64,000 bases of DNA from Rhizobium sp. RU20A (GTDB lineage Bacteria; Pseudomonadota; Alphaproteobacteria; Rhizobiales; Rhizobiaceae). The DNA is taken from the NCBI RefSeq assembly GCF_900155885.1, contig NZ_FTMB01000013.1:1-64000 (forward strand), written 5' to 3'. Position numbers and translations under genes: made by a program. This document shows, piece by piece, positions 28,442-37,634 of the stretch (within the stretch, counting starts at the first letter, position 1; the number at the start of each line of letters is the position of its first letter). Below the pieces are notes generated by a model, which was not told the DNA's origin, made no database searches, and saw only the letters and a program-made list of their open reading frames with translations.

Positions 28442-29421
28442 GCTGCATCCACCCCGGCCGGGCGCTCGGCTTCGAGCGCGGTTTCGATCATGCGGCAGAC
28501 CGTATCGGCTGCCGCCTCATGCAGGAGATGGCCGCCTGTGGGCGTGCGCACCAGCCGGCCGCTCGGGGCGAGCCGGGCGGCATGGGCCGAATGTGCGGCC
28601 GGCACCATCGGGTCGTCATCCGCGGCAATCAGGGTGAGTGGCGCTGAAAATGTGGATAGCAGGCGATCGAAACGCTGGAGATCCCAGGAAGCCATCATGC
28701 CGAGCGCGCCGCGCACATGGCCGGAACTGGCCAGAAGCCGGCGGTAGAGATCGGCGCCCTTCGGATCGATGGCAGAGCCCGTGGCGCCCACGAGATTGCC
28801 GCCAAGCGGCGTGGCGCGGGCGAGAAGCGAAAACATGCGCGCCGAAAGCCTGCTCGAAAACAGCGCCTTTGCGATGGGCGAGAACAGGCGGTCGCCACGG
28901 ATGGGCAGGAAAGCGCCGTTGATGGCGATGACGGCGGGCGCATCCCTTCGCTCTTCCCCTCCTGCGGACCTACCCCCGGGCCCTCCCCCCTCCCCTCCCC
29001 CAAGGGCGGTGGCGAGCGAGACGGCAATGGCCCCCCCGGCGGAATGGCCGATGATGGAGGCCGGCCGCATGGCGAGAGCGGCAAGCAAGGCTGCAAGCGC
29101 CGCGGTCATGCCCGGCAGGGAAAGATCCGCCATGCCCGCCATCGGCCGGGTAAAGCCGTGGCAGGGCAGGTCCGGCACGACAAGGCGGAAGCGCCGGGCG
29201 AGGATTGGCTGCACATGCCGCCAGGAATGGCTGGCCGCGCCCGTGCCGTGCAGCAGAAGAAGGACCGGCGCAGCGTGCGGCCCGGCGACCTGCACATGAA
29301 AGGAAAGGCCCCCCGCCTCCACGAAACGGCTGTGCTCGCGGTGTGGCCAGTCCTGCCCGTCGCGGCACCAGTCGAGTGAGTGATCGGCCGGCGAAGGGGC
29401 GCGTTTGGCATGGGCGCTCAT
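28438..29421 (-). CDS. bchO: Alpha/beta hydrolase BchO (magnesium chelatase accessory)
   Basis: Alpha/beta-hydrolase fold protein (327 aa) always found by bchD/bchI; its exact role in Mg chelation is unresolved. Oxyanion-hole region LLLHGTGAASHSW, nucleophile S127 in IGHSAGG, and the C-terminal His in TPTGGHLLHE. Residues about 140-162 form a glycine- and arginine-rich low-complexity insertion right after the nucleophile helix that is not typical of the family. ATGA overlaps on both sides. Confidence 0.92.
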   Translation of the reverse strand: MSAHAKRAPSPADHSLDWCRDGQDWPHREHSRFVEAGGLSFHVQVAGPHAAPVLLLLHGTGAASHSWRHVQPILARRFRLVVPDLPCHGFTRPMAGMADLSLPGMTAALAALLAALAMRPASIIGHSAGGAIAVSLATALGGGEGGGPGGRSAGGEERRDAPAVIAINGAFLPIRGDRLFSPIAKALFSSRLSARMFSLLARATPLGGNLVGATGSAIDPKGADLYRRLLASSGHVRGALGMMASWDLQRFDRLLSTFSAPLTLIAADDDPMVPAAHSAHAARLAPSGRLVRTPTGGHLLHEAAADTVCRMIETALEAERPAGVDAA

Positions 29422-31241
29422 GGCCGGCCCCCGGTCATGGCGGTCTCGACGAGGCCGGAAAGGCCGGAGGCGGCGGCGGCGCGCAGCACGTGCAGATCCG
29501 CGCCGAGTTCTTCGGCGAGCGCTGCGACGGCCGGACGCGGGCGCCGGGCGATATCGACGCAGATCGTCTTCAGCCCTTCGGCCCGGTAGCGGCGGGCAAT
29601 GTCGTCCGCCTGCCGGGCCGCAAGTGCGCGGTCCGCCTCGCCGCCAAGCGCCACATTGCCGGCGCCGTCGGTGAGAACGACGACGATGGGTGTGTGGCCG
29701 CGCCGGCGGACCGATAGCGCCAGCTCCAGCCCCGTCTTCAGCCCGGCGGCGAGCGGCGTCGGCCCCCCGCCGGGAAGCGCGGCAAGGCGCCGCTTGGCGG
29801 CCACCAGCGAGCGCGTCGGCGGCAGCAGCAGATCGGCGCCTTCGGCCCGAAAGGCGATCAGCGCCACCTCGTCGCGGCGCACATAGCAGCGCGCCAGAAG
29901 CTGTTCGATGGCGCCCTTGGTCTCGCCGAGCCTGTCGAGCGCGGTGGAGCCGGAGGCATCGACCACGAAGATCGCCGTGGAGGGGGCGGCATGGCGGCGG
30001 CGGTGATAGCGAAAATCCTCCTTGCGGATCTGCGGCGTCGCCTGCCCCCCCTCCCCGCCCGCAAGGCTTGCCGCGATGGCGCAGCGGCGCAGGCGCTGGA
30101 AGGGCGCGGCGGCCCTCAGCGTTGCCAGAAGATCGGGTCGCTGATCGGTAAAGGGCGGCGTCGTGCCGGTGGCGTATGGACGACCGCGCCGGGCCTTGCG
30201 CATCTCGGCGCCGGCCTTTCCAGCCTGTTTTGCCTGGCGTGCCGCTCGCTCGCTGACGAGAAGCGACAGTCCGTCGATCGCGCCCGCCGAAACGGCCGCT
30301 TCGAGCCGGCTCAGCGCATCGGGGGGAGCGGGCGGTGGCGGCGTGTGGGCGGCCTCAGCCTCTTCCGGTGTGGGTTCACCGCTGGAGGGGCCGGGCGGCT
30401 GTTTGTGCGGAGGCTGGCTGGCTTCCGGATCGCTTTTCGACGGCGTCTGCGAAGGGGGTTCCGCCGAGAGCAGGCGGATGCCGAGGCAGAGACGCAGCGC
30501 GCCGACCGCATCTTCCGGCCGAACCTGCCGGCGGCCGGCCAGCATGGCGAGGATGCGCGCGACGGCGAAGAGATGCAGATGCGCGCGGGCCGAGCCGTGG
30601 CCGGCGGCAAAGGCAAGTGAAAGCATCTGTTCGAGAAGCCTGTTCGGAAGGCCGACGGCATGCCAGTCCCGCTGCTTCCCGGTCATGGTGAGACCGGCCG
30701 GCAGAGCGGCGCGTGTCGCCGAAAGGGGAATGCCGTCGAGGCTGACATGCAGGGCAAGGCGGTCCGTCAGCACGCAGGGCGGCGCCTCATCCGCCTCCGC
30801 GGCTTCATCCAGCGCCAGCACGACAAAGCGCCGCGGTTCCATGGCCTCGGCAAGGGTCGCCGCCGTGCCCGGTTCCAGCCGCTCGGCCATGGGCACGATC
30901 ATCAGACCGGCGGTCACGGCGGATAGCAGCCCCTCTTCCTCAACACGCCTTCCGGTGCGCGCCGTGGCGGCCAGGTCGAGTCGGCCATGCAGGGCATCGC
31001 TGCCGGCGCCGGGTGGAAGGCGCCGGGTGGACACCGCGTTCCCGAAGCCGGCAATGAGATGATCGACGAAGGCATCGCGCACCCCGCCGGCCCGCGCCGT
31101 CAGCCAGAGCCCGCCGAGCGCGCCGCGCCCGACCGAGAGCACAGCGGCCGCCAGCAGCGCATCGTGCCAGCGTTCCGCCCCGCTCGCCTCGATGGCCTCC
31201 TGAAAGCGCTCGCTCGCCCCGACATCATCCATGGTGCTCAC
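29418..31241 (-). CDS. bchD: Magnesium chelatase subunit D
   Basis: Forms the AAA+ double ring with BchI (607 aa). The N-terminal AAA+ half is degenerate with no P-loop, as usual for BchD. A proline- and acid-rich linker lies at about 245-315 (PPGPSSGEPTPEEAEAAHTP), followed by a C-terminal von Willebrand A domain with MIDAS residues in FVVDASGSTALDR and VVLTDGAGN. It overlaps bchI and bchO by 4 bases. Confidence 0.96.
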   Translation of the reverse strand: MSTMDDVGASERFQEAIEASGAERWHDALLAAAVLSVGRGALGGLWLTARAGGVRDAFVDHLIAGFGNAVSTRRLPPGAGSDALHGRLDLAATARTGRRVEEEGLLSAVTAGLMIVPMAERLEPGTAATLAEAMEPRRFVVLALDEAAEADEAPPCVLTDRLALHVSLDGIPLSATRAALPAGLTMTGKQRDWHAVGLPNRLLEQMLSLAFAAGHGSARAHLHLFAVARILAMLAGRRQVRPEDAVGALRLCLGIRLLSAEPPSQTPSKSDPEASQPPHKQPPGPSSGEPTPEEAEAAHTPPPPAPPDALSRLEAAVSAGAIDGLSLLVSERAARQAKQAGKAGAEMRKARRGRPYATGTTPPFTDQRPDLLATLRAAAPFQRLRRCAIAASLAGGEGGQATPQIRKEDFRYHRRRHAAPSTAIFVVDASGSTALDRLGETKGAIEQLLARCYVRRDEVALIAFRAEGADLLLPPTRSLVAAKRRLAALPGGGPTPLAAGLKTGLELALSVRRRGHTPIVVVLTDGAGNVALGGEADRALAARQADDIARRYRAEGLKTICVDIARRPRPAVAALAEELGADLHVLRAAAASGLSGLVETAMTGGRP

Positions 31242-32317
31242 CCATGGGCATAGGCTTTTGCAGCGTTCACCGTCTGTGCCGGCACCTTGTTCTGGCTCGC
31301 ATCGAGCGCGGCGAGCGCCCGTTCGATGCGCGGCGCGCTGCCAGCGTCATCCAGCGGATCGCGCCGGAGGCGATGGCACAGGACCATGGGCGCAATCGCC
31401 TCGATATCCGCCCAGGTGACGCTCTCGCGTCCCTCAAGCGCCGCCGCCGCACGGGCGGCGCGCATCAGGGTCAGCTCGCCGCGCATGCCGTCGATGCCGA
31501 GCCGCATGCACAGTTGCGAGAGGCGCGAGAGGATCATGTCGGAGATGGTGACGGCCCGCAGCAGGGCGCGCGCCGTCACGACGCGCTTGCGCACCGCCGC
31601 CTCCTTGCGCGCCCAGCTCAAGGCAAAGGCTTCGGGATCGGTCTCATAGGCATCGCGCCGGCGGATGACGTCGATGCGCTGCTGGAGATTGTCGAGAGTG
31701 CGGATATCGACGGCAAGGCCGAAGCGGTCGAGGAGCTGCGGGCGAAGGTCCCCCTCCTCCGGATTGCCGCTGCCGACGAGCACGAAGCGCGCGGCATGGC
31801 GGATGCTGATACCCTCGCGCTCGACGACATTGACGCCGGAAGCGGCCGCATCGAGCAATAGGTCCACCAGATGGTCTTCGAGAAGATTGACCTCGTCTAC
31901 GTACAGAAAGCCGCGATTGGCGGCGGCCAGCAGGCCCGGCTCGAAGCGTTTTTCGCCGGAGATCAGCGCCGTCTCGATGTCGAGCGCGCCGCAGACCCGA
32001 TCCTCGGTCGCGCCGAGCGGCAGATCGACCATCGGCGCGGGCTTTTGAACCACCGCGCTTGTGCGGCTGGCGCCGGGAGCGGAGCAGGCCGGACAAGCCC
32101 CCTGCGGCGTGTCAGGCAGGCAATTGTAGCGGCATCCCTCCCGCGTCTCGATCGCTGGCAGAAGTGCGGCCAGCGCCCGCACCGCCGTCGATTTGCCCGT
32201 TCCCCGGTCGCCGAAGATCAGCACACCGCCCAGCAACGGTTCCACCGCCGCCATCAGCAGCGCCTTCTTCATATCCTCCTGCCCGACAATGGCCGAAAAG
32301 GGAAAGGGCTTCAGCAT
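31238..32317 (-). CDS. bchI: Magnesium chelatase ATPase subunit I
   Basis: AAA+ ATPase (359 aa) that powers Mg2+ insertion. Walker [10 protein letters not shown] at residues 36-44, Walker B region [20 protein letters not shown], and sensor [20 protein letters not shown] short cysteine-containing insert (CRYNCLP to CPAC, about 62-78) sits after the Walker A helix. First gene of bchIDO-crtIB; its upstream region holds two perfect PpsR-type boxes and faces the repA promoter. Confidence 0.97.
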   Translation of the reverse strand: MLKPFPFSAIVGQEDMKKALLMAAVEPLLGGVLIFGDRGTGKSTAVRALAALLPAIETREGCRYNCLPDTPQGACPACSAPGASRTSAVVQKPAPMVDLPLGATEDRVCGALDIETALISGEKRFEPGLLAAANRGFLYVDEVNLLEDHLVDLLLDAAASGVNVVEREGISIRHAARFVLVGSGNPEEGDLRPQLLDRFGLAVDIRTLDNLQQRIDVIRRRDAYETDPEAFALSWARKEAAVRKRVVTARALLRAVTISDMILSRLSQLCMRLGIDGMRGELTLMRAARAAAALEGRESVTWADIEAIAPMVLCHRLRRDPLDDAGSAPRIERALAALDASQNKVPAQTVNAAKAYAHG

Positions 32318-32339
32318 GGGCCTGACCTCGATTGTGAAG

Positions 32340-32401
32340 TGTCAACAGATATTGACACTTCTGATGCGGTATTTGAAGGGGGTTGTCGCGATTTGTTGAC
32401 A
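32340..32401. promoter_or_regulatory. Two PpsR/CrtJ-type boxes upstream of bchI
   Basis: TGTCAACAGATATTGACA (32340-32357) and TGTCGCGATTTGTTGACA (32384-32401) are both perfect TGTC-N10-GACA sites, 26 bases apart and 23-84 bases before the bchI start. They are expected to give oxygen-dependent repression of bchIDO-crtIB. Confidence 0.85.
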
Positions 32402-32754
32402 GGCTTCAAGGAAGCAAAGGCGTGACGGCCTTTCCGGGAGGCTGCGCGACCCGGAGAGGGAAAAGTCTGCTGAGTCGGGCCGAATCGCCTTAAACGGGGA
32501 CGTCTGGCGCCGGATTTTTTTGCTGAAGCGGGAAAATCGCGGGCCAGTGATGGCCTGCGACAGTCCGATGAATGTCTCCAAGTCTCTGACATCCTAAAGG
32601 AATTCAAATTTCGGACTCTGGCCAGTCCGAAGCCGGCCAAATGCCTTAGGAATTTGTTAACCTTAAATTTCTTGCCGGGGTCCCAGAATCGGCGATAATA
32701 ACGGTTAAAGGGCCGATTTGGGCTCAAAACCGTTATAGAAGAGTCTGACGCCCG
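32402..32754. promoter_or_regulatory. repA upstream control region
   Basis: This 353-base interval between the bchI boxes and repA has no gene. It holds a short perfect hairpin TTCGGACT (32610-32617) / AGTCCGAA (32624-32631). A likely repABC promoter follows: TTGCCG (32672-32677), 16 bases, GATAAT (32694-32699). A 9-bp inverted repeat ATAACGGTT (32698-32706) / AACCGTTAT (32728-32736) overlaps the -10 and start region, fitting an operator for RepA autoregulation. It ends 18 bases before the repA ATG. Confidence 0.6.
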
Positions 32755-33978
32755 ATGAACGCTAAATCAAGCGCTTCCGCCGAAACGGTCGGGATGCACT
32801 TCGAAGACCAGATCCTCGAACAGGGCGATCTGATCTCCAAGAAGCTGCATCTCCTCAGCGTTCAGCGGTTTCCGCCCAATGCCAAGAAGGGGCTGCGCTC
32901 CTTCACGCTGGCGGAGGTCGCGGCCTATGTCGGCGTCTCCCAGAGCACCTTGAAGAAGCTGCACCTGGAGGGCAAGGGCCCCTCCCCCCAGACCTCTTCG
33001 TCCGGGCGGCGCAGCTATACGGCGGCGCAGATGCTGGAACTGCGCGACTATCTCGATGCCCACGCCCGCTCCGACAGCCGCATCTATGTGCCGCATCGTC
33101 GCGCCGGCGAAAAGCTGCAGGTCATCGCGGTCGTCAACTTCAAGGGCGGCTCCGGCAAGACGACGACGACGGCGCATCTGGCGCAGTATCTCGCGCTCAC
33201 CGGCCACCGCGTGCTGGCGATCGACCTCGACCCGCAGGCCTCGCTCTCCTCGCTGCACGGCTTCCAGCCGGAGCTCGATCAGGTGCCCTCGCTCTACGAC
33301 GCGATCCGCTACGATGCCAATCGCACGCCGCTTGCCGAGATCATCCGGCCTACCAATTTCCCCGGCCTCGACATTATCCCGGCCAATCTCGACCTTCAGG
33401 AATATGAGTACGACACGCCGCTCGCCATGGCCGACAAATCGACCAACGAGGGCAAGACCTTCTTCACCCGCATTTCGCGGGCGCTGGCGGAGGTGGAAGA
33501 CCGCTACGACGTCGTCGTGATCGATTGCCCGCCGCAGCTCGGCTATCTCACCCTGACGGCGCTGACGGCGGCGACGAGCGTGCTGATCACCATCCATCCG
33601 CAAATGCTGGACGTGATGTCCATGGGCCAGTTTCTCCTGATGCTCGGCGGGATCCTGAAGCCGATCCGCGCCGCAGGCGCCGAAGTGAATCTGTCCTGGT
33701 ATCGCTATCTCATCACGCGCTACGAGCCGACCGATGTGCCGCAGGCGCAGATGGTCGGCTTCATGACGACGATGTTCCACGAATTCATGCTGAAGAACCA
33801 GATGCTGAAGTCGACGGCCGTGTCCGATGCCGGGATCACCAAGCAGACGCTGTACGAGGTTGAGCGCGCCGCGATGAACCGCGGCACCTATGACCGGGCC
33901 ATCGAGTCTCTCGATGCCGTCAATGGCGAGATCGCAAGTCTCATTCATCAGGCTTGGGGGCGGCGGGTTGTCGGCTGA
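32755..33978 (+). CDS. repA: Plasmid partitioning ATPase RepA
   Basis: ParA-type ATPase (407 aa) that segregates repABC replicons and represses the rep operon. N-terminal helix-turn-helix (FTLAEVAAYVGVSQSTLKKL, about 50-69), deviant Walker A KGGSGKTTTT at 130-139, DLDPQASLSSLHG, and VVVIDCPPQLGYLTL. Length and domain order match RepA of rhizobial and rhodobacteral megaplasmids. Followed by repB after 58 bases. Confidence 0.96.
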   Translation: MNAKSSASAETVGMHFEDQILEQGDLISKKLHLLSVQRFPPNAKKGLRSFTLAEVAAYVGVSQSTLKKLHLEGKGPSPQTSSSGRRSYTAAQMLELRDYLDAHARSDSRIYVPHRRAGEKLQVIAVVNFKGGSGKTTTTAHLAQYLALTGHRVLAIDLDPQASLSSLHGFQPELDQVPSLYDAIRYDANRTPLAEIIRPTNFPGLDIIPANLDLQEYEYDTPLAMADKSTNEGKTFFTRISRALAEVEDRYDVVVIDCPPQLGYLTLTALTAATSVLITIHPQMLDVMSMGQFLLMLGGILKPIRAAGAEVNLSWYRYLITRYEPTDVPQAQMVGFMTTMFHEFMLKNQMLKSTAVSDAGITKQTLYEVERAAMNRGTYDRAIESLDAVNGEIASLIHQAWGRRVVG

Positions 33979-33982
33979 CAAA
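33967..33982. promoter_or_regulatory. Possible parS-like site at the repA-repB junction
   Basis: GTTGTCGGCTGACAAA matches the repABC centromere consensus GTT-N4-GC-N4-AAC except the last base, and its TTGTC/GACAA arms are palindromic. It overlaps the repA stop. Sites between repA and repB are known in this family, but one mismatch leaves it tentative. Confidence 0.4.
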
Positions 33983-34036
33983 ATCGGGGTTTTCGGCAAG
34001 AAATTCAGGTGCCTGTGAGAAATTGGAGCAAAGCGG

Positions 34037-35014
34037 ATGGCGCGCAAGAACCTGTTGGAAGGATTGGCGGACCTGCCGGAAGAGCAGGGACCGTCCGCGT
34101 CCTATCCCATGCGCGGGGCGGGAAAATCGCTGGTGCGCTCGCTGGACGAGCTAGCGCGGCAGGCCGACAAATATCTCGAAGGCGAGGCAGTTCTCGAGCT
34201 TGATCCCGACAGCGTCGACGATTCCTTCGTGAAGGACCGGCTCTCTGACGACAATGAGGATTTCCGCACGCTGGTGGAGGCGATCCGCGAGCGGGGGCAG
34301 GACACGCCCATTCTGGTGCGCCCCCACGCCAGCGCGGCCGGGCGCTATCAGGTGGTCTTCGGCCATCGCCGCTTGCGCGCCGCCCGCGCTCTCGGCCGCA
34401 AGGTGCGTGCCGTCGTCAAGCCGATCGATGATCGCGCCCATGTGATCGCGCAGGGCCAGGAAAATTCCGCCCGCGCCAACCTCACCTTCATCGAACGGGC
34501 CCTCTTTGTCCGGCGTCTGCAGGATCTCGGCTATGACCGCGAGGTGATGGCGGCGGCGCTTGCCTCCAATGCGGCAGGCATTTCCAAGATGCTGTCGGTC
34601 ACCGATCGCATCGCGCCGGAGACGATCGCCACCATCGGCGATGCCCCGTCCGTCGGGCGCGAGCGTTGGGTGGAGCTGTCGCTGCTGGTTGGAAAGGCCG
34701 GGAATGGCGCGCGGCTGAAGGCGCTGCTTTCCGCTCCCGTCTTCGAAACGCTCGGCTCGGACGAGCGCTTCCTCTATCTCTACAACGGCCTGAAGAGCGC
34801 GGCGCGCCCGGTGCGAAAGCATACGGCGCCGGCGCCGGCCGCGTCCACCTGGGCGACCCGCGAGCGCGATGTGGTGGCCGAACTCAAGCAGACGGGGAAG
34901 GCCTATTCCATTTCCCTGAAGGCGAAGAATGCCGTGCGTTTCGGCGACTTCCTGTCGCGAAACCTCGACACGATCTACCAGCAGTTTTTGGATGAAATGA
35001 AGGACGAAACCTAG
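34037..35014 (+). CDS. repB: Plasmid partitioning protein RepB
   Basis: ParB-family DNA-binding protein (325 aa). N-terminal ARKNLLEGLADLP is the RepA-interaction type start, the ParB core has GQDTPILVRPH and YQVVFGHRRLRAARALGRKVRAVVK (about 90-135), then a helix-turn-helix region with FIERALFVRRLQDLGYDREV. The basic C-terminus ends NLDTIYQQFLDEM. Acts on parS with RepA. Confidence 0.95.
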   Translation: MARKNLLEGLADLPEEQGPSASYPMRGAGKSLVRSLDELARQADKYLEGEAVLELDPDSVDDSFVKDRLSDDNEDFRTLVEAIRERGQDTPILVRPHASAAGRYQVVFGHRRLRAARALGRKVRAVVKPIDDRAHVIAQGQENSARANLTFIERALFVRRLQDLGYDREVMAAALASNAAGISKMLSVTDRIAPETIATIGDAPSVGRERWVELSLLVGKAGNGARLKALLSAPVFETLGSDERFLYLYNGLKSAARPVRKHTAPAPAASTWATRERDVVAELKQTGKAYSISLKAKNAVRFGDFLSRNLDTIYQQFLDEMKDET

Positions 35015-35020
35015 GAAGCA

Positions 35021-35072
35021 AAAGAAAAAGGCCCCCGAACGGTTGCCCGCGGAAGCCCTTCTCATGTCTAGC
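35021..35072 (-). ncRNA. Antisense incompatibility RNA (ctRNA) of repABC
   Basis: Counter-transcribed small RNA that limits repC translation and sets incompatibility. On the minus strand a TTGACT (35107-35102) is followed after 17 bases by an extended -10 TGCGATTCT; transcription would begin near 35072. An intrinsic terminator follows: an 8-bp stem (35050-35057 with 35030-35037, two G-U pairs) and a T-rich run at 35029-35021. The size of about 50 nt and the repB-repC position fit known ctRNAs. Confidence 0.75.
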
Positions 35073-35168
35073 AGCTAGAGAATCGCATTTCCCGGAATCG
35101 CAGTCAAGAGTCTTTGGCACCGTTTTGGTGAGCGGATTTCCTTTGCCTGAAAAAAGGCAGTGAAGACC

Positions 35169-36452
35169 ATGCATACGGGACATGTAACGACGCCCTTCGG
35201 GCGGCGGCCAATGACGCTTGCCCTGGTGAAGAGCCAGATGGCGATGGCCGAGGCAAAGCCTATCACGGGCCGCATCGACAAATGGAAGGTGTTTCGCGAC
35301 ATCTGCGAGGCGCGCGAACGCTTCGGTCTGCAGGATCGGGCGCTCGCCGTGCTCGATGCGTTGCTGACCTTCCATCCGGAGGGGGAGCTCGATGCGGATC
35401 GGCCGCTCGTCGTTTTCCCCTCGAACGGCCAACTTTCCGTCCGCGCCCACGGCATTGCCGGCACGACGCTGCGTCGCCAGCTTGCCGCTCTCGTCGATGC
35501 CGGCCTCATCCAGCGCCGGGACAGCCCGAACGGCAAGCGCTATGCGCATCGCGGAAACGATGGCGCCATCGAACAGGCCTTCGGCTTCGATCTCCAGCCG
35601 CTGGTGGTGCGGGCGGCAGACATCGCGCTGATGGCGCAGGCCGAAGCGGCCGAAAAGCTCAGGCTGCGACGCCTGCGCGAGGCGCTGACCATCTGCCGGC
35701 GCGATGTGCGCAAACTGATCAGCGCAGCGGTGGAGGAGGGCGCGCCTGGCAACTGGGAGCAGGTCGAGGCGGTCTATGTCGGCATCATCGCCCGCTTGCC
35801 GCGTCGCGCGGCCGCTCCGGAGGTGACCGAAGTGCTCGAAGAGATGGAGATGCTGCGCACGGAAATCCTCAACCGGTTGCAGGATCAGCTCAATTCTTCA
35901 AAAATGGGCGGCAATGACCACCAGCATGGCGCCCACATACAGAATTCAAATACCGATCCCATCGATGAACTTGAACCTCGCTCCGAAAAAGAGCAGGGCG
36001 AAAGGCCTGAGCCAGACGTGGGAGAGGCTGAAGGCAAGATCGAAGAGAATGGCGCGCACCCGCCGCGGCTGATCGAGACGAAGGCGCGCAAGGCGGACGG
36101 TGCGCTGCAGGTCTTCCCGCTCGCCCTGGTGCTGAGGGCCTGCCCGACCATTGCCGATTACGGGCCGGGCGGCGAGCTTGCCAACTGGCGCGCTCTGATG
36201 GGTGCCGCCGTGGTCGTGCGCTCCATGCTCGGCGTCAGTCCGTCGGCCTATCAGGAAGCCTGCGAGGTGATGGGGCCGGAAAATGCGGCAACGGCAATTG
36301 CCTGCATTCTCGAAAGGGCCGGGCAGATCAATTCCGCCGGCGGTTACCTCCGGGACCTCACGCGGCGCGCCAAACGCGGAGAATTCGGGCTCGGTCCCAT
36401 GCTGATGTCGCTGATCCGGCACAATGCCGGGCCAGGGCGGCAATTGGCATGA
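35169..36452 (+). CDS. repC: Replication initiator RepC
   Basis: Initiator protein of repABC replicons (427 aa); the origin of these replicons usually lies inside repC itself. Starts MHTGHVTTPFGRRPMTLALV, the conserved RepC opening, with a winged-helix region around GTTLRRQLAALVDAGLIQRRDSPNGKRY and a C-terminal domain after a low-complexity acidic linker (about 230-275). ATG 35169 matches family starts; a GTG at 35160 is in frame. The leader is targeted by the ctRNA. Confidence 0.95.
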   Translation: MHTGHVTTPFGRRPMTLALVKSQMAMAEAKPITGRIDKWKVFRDICEARERFGLQDRALAVLDALLTFHPEGELDADRPLVVFPSNGQLSVRAHGIAGTTLRRQLAALVDAGLIQRRDSPNGKRYAHRGNDGAIEQAFGFDLQPLVVRAADIALMAQAEAAEKLRLRRLREALTICRRDVRKLISAAVEEGAPGNWEQVEAVYVGIIARLPRRAAAPEVTEVLEEMEMLRTEILNRLQDQLNSSKMGGNDHQHGAHIQNSNTDPIDELEPRSEKEQGERPEPDVGEAEGKIEENGAHPPRLIETKARKADGALQVFPLALVLRACPTIADYGPGGELANWRALMGAAVVVRSMLGVSPSAYQEACEVMGPENAATAIACILERAGQINSAGGYLRDLTRRAKRGEFGLGPMLMSLIRHNAGPGRQLA

Positions 36453-36632
36453 TGGTCAAAATGGAGATGGTGTCATGCCCGATGGGCGCAGGATTTTCTT
36501 GGCTGGTTCCGTTCGGCACATGGCAAGGCGAAACAAGGTTGAGATTGTAACGCGAAAGCCACGGATAAGTGTTGCATGTCCAACATTTATGCTGTTGGAT
36601 TTGCCGCATAGATCACTTTTGGGGCGGTTCAG

Positions 36633-37622
36633 GTGTTGTATGATGAAGATTTCCTGTCGCGGCTGGCGGCAGGGGTACAGGGTCTTGGTCCTGTCTGGGG
36701 CGTCTCCGGCGATGCGACGCTGCGACTCCTGACGATCTCGGAGAACGCGACCTTCCTGTTCGAGGATCCGGCGACAGGGCGCAAGCTTGTCGTCCGGGTG
36801 CACCGTCCCGATTACCACACGGAAGCGGAAATCCTTTCCGAGCTTGCCTGGATCGAAGCGCTGCGCGCCGAGGGCGTGGTGGCGACCCCGAAGCCTGTGG
36901 CGGCTGAAGATGGCGCCCTGCTGCAGCGGTTTTCGGACGGGGATAGCCTGCGCCATGCCGTCGCCTTCGAACACATGACGGGGCGCGAGCCGGATGCGGA
37001 GGCCGATCGCGTCAAATGGTATGGCGCGCTGGGCGAGATCAATGCGCGCCTGCATGGCCACAGCCGCCGCTGGGCGCGCCCGCAGGGCTTCGTGCGCAAG
37101 GTTTGGGATTTCGATCGCATCATCGGCGCGGGCGCCCACTGGGGCGACTGGCGCCAGGCGCTGGGGCTGACGGCCGATGGCAGGGCCGTTCTGGAGCGGG
37201 TCCATAGGCTCCTTCACGAGCAGACGGCCGCCTATGGAACGGGCGCCGACCGCTTCGGCCTCGTTCACTGCGACATGCGCGCCGCCAATCTGCTCGTCGA
37301 TGGCGAGCGGCTCGGCGTCATCGATTTCGACGACTGCGGCCTTTCCTGGTTCGCCTATGATTTTGCCGCTGCGATCAGCTTCATCGAGCACGAACCCGTG
37401 GTGCCGGAACTGATGGAGGCCTGGCTCGACGGCTACCGGCGCACCGCGCCGCTGGCGGCCGAGCAGGCGGCGGCGCTGCCCATGTTCATCATGCTGCGGC
37501 GCATTCAACTGACGGCCTGGATCGCCTCCCATGCGGAGACCCCGACGGCCAGAAGCATGGGCACCGCCTACACCGACGGCACGGTCGCGCTCGCCGAGCG
37601 CTATTTGAGCGAACACGGCTGA
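36633..37622 (+). CDS. Aminoglycoside-phosphotransferase/homoserine-kinase-fold kinase
   Basis: Small-molecule kinase (329 aa) of the APH/SrkA-like fold. N-lobe lysine region KLVVRVHRPDYHTEAEILSEL, catalytic loop LVHCDMRAANLLVDG with the HxD-like HCD, and the metal aspartate in LGVIDFDDCG. GTG start at 36633 with no strong ribosome-binding site. It lies 12 bases before a class-III PLP enzyme; this pairing recalls hydroxylysine kinase with its phospho-lyase, or ethanolamine-phosphate systems, so a hydroxylated amino compound is a plausible substrate (inference). Confidence 0.82.
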   Translation: MLYDEDFLSRLAAGVQGLGPVWGVSGDATLRLLTISENATFLFEDPATGRKLVVRVHRPDYHTEAEILSELAWIEALRAEGVVATPKPVAAEDGALLQRFSDGDSLRHAVAFEHMTGREPDAEADRVKWYGALGEINARLHGHSRRWARPQGFVRKVWDFDRIIGAGAHWGDWRQALGLTADGRAVLERVHRLLHEQTAAYGTGADRFGLVHCDMRAANLLVDGERLGVIDFDDCGLSWFAYDFAAAISFIEHEPVVPELMEAWLDGYRRTAPLAAEQAAALPMFIMLRRIQLTAWIASHAETPTARSMGTAYTDGTVALAERYLSEHG

Positions 37623-37634
37623 GGGAGATACGGA

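Noticed and set aside
35041-35056. GTTGCCCGCGGAAGCC-like string in the repB-repC gap as a parS site
   Set aside because: It fails at the AAC end and is explained by the ctRNA terminator stem.
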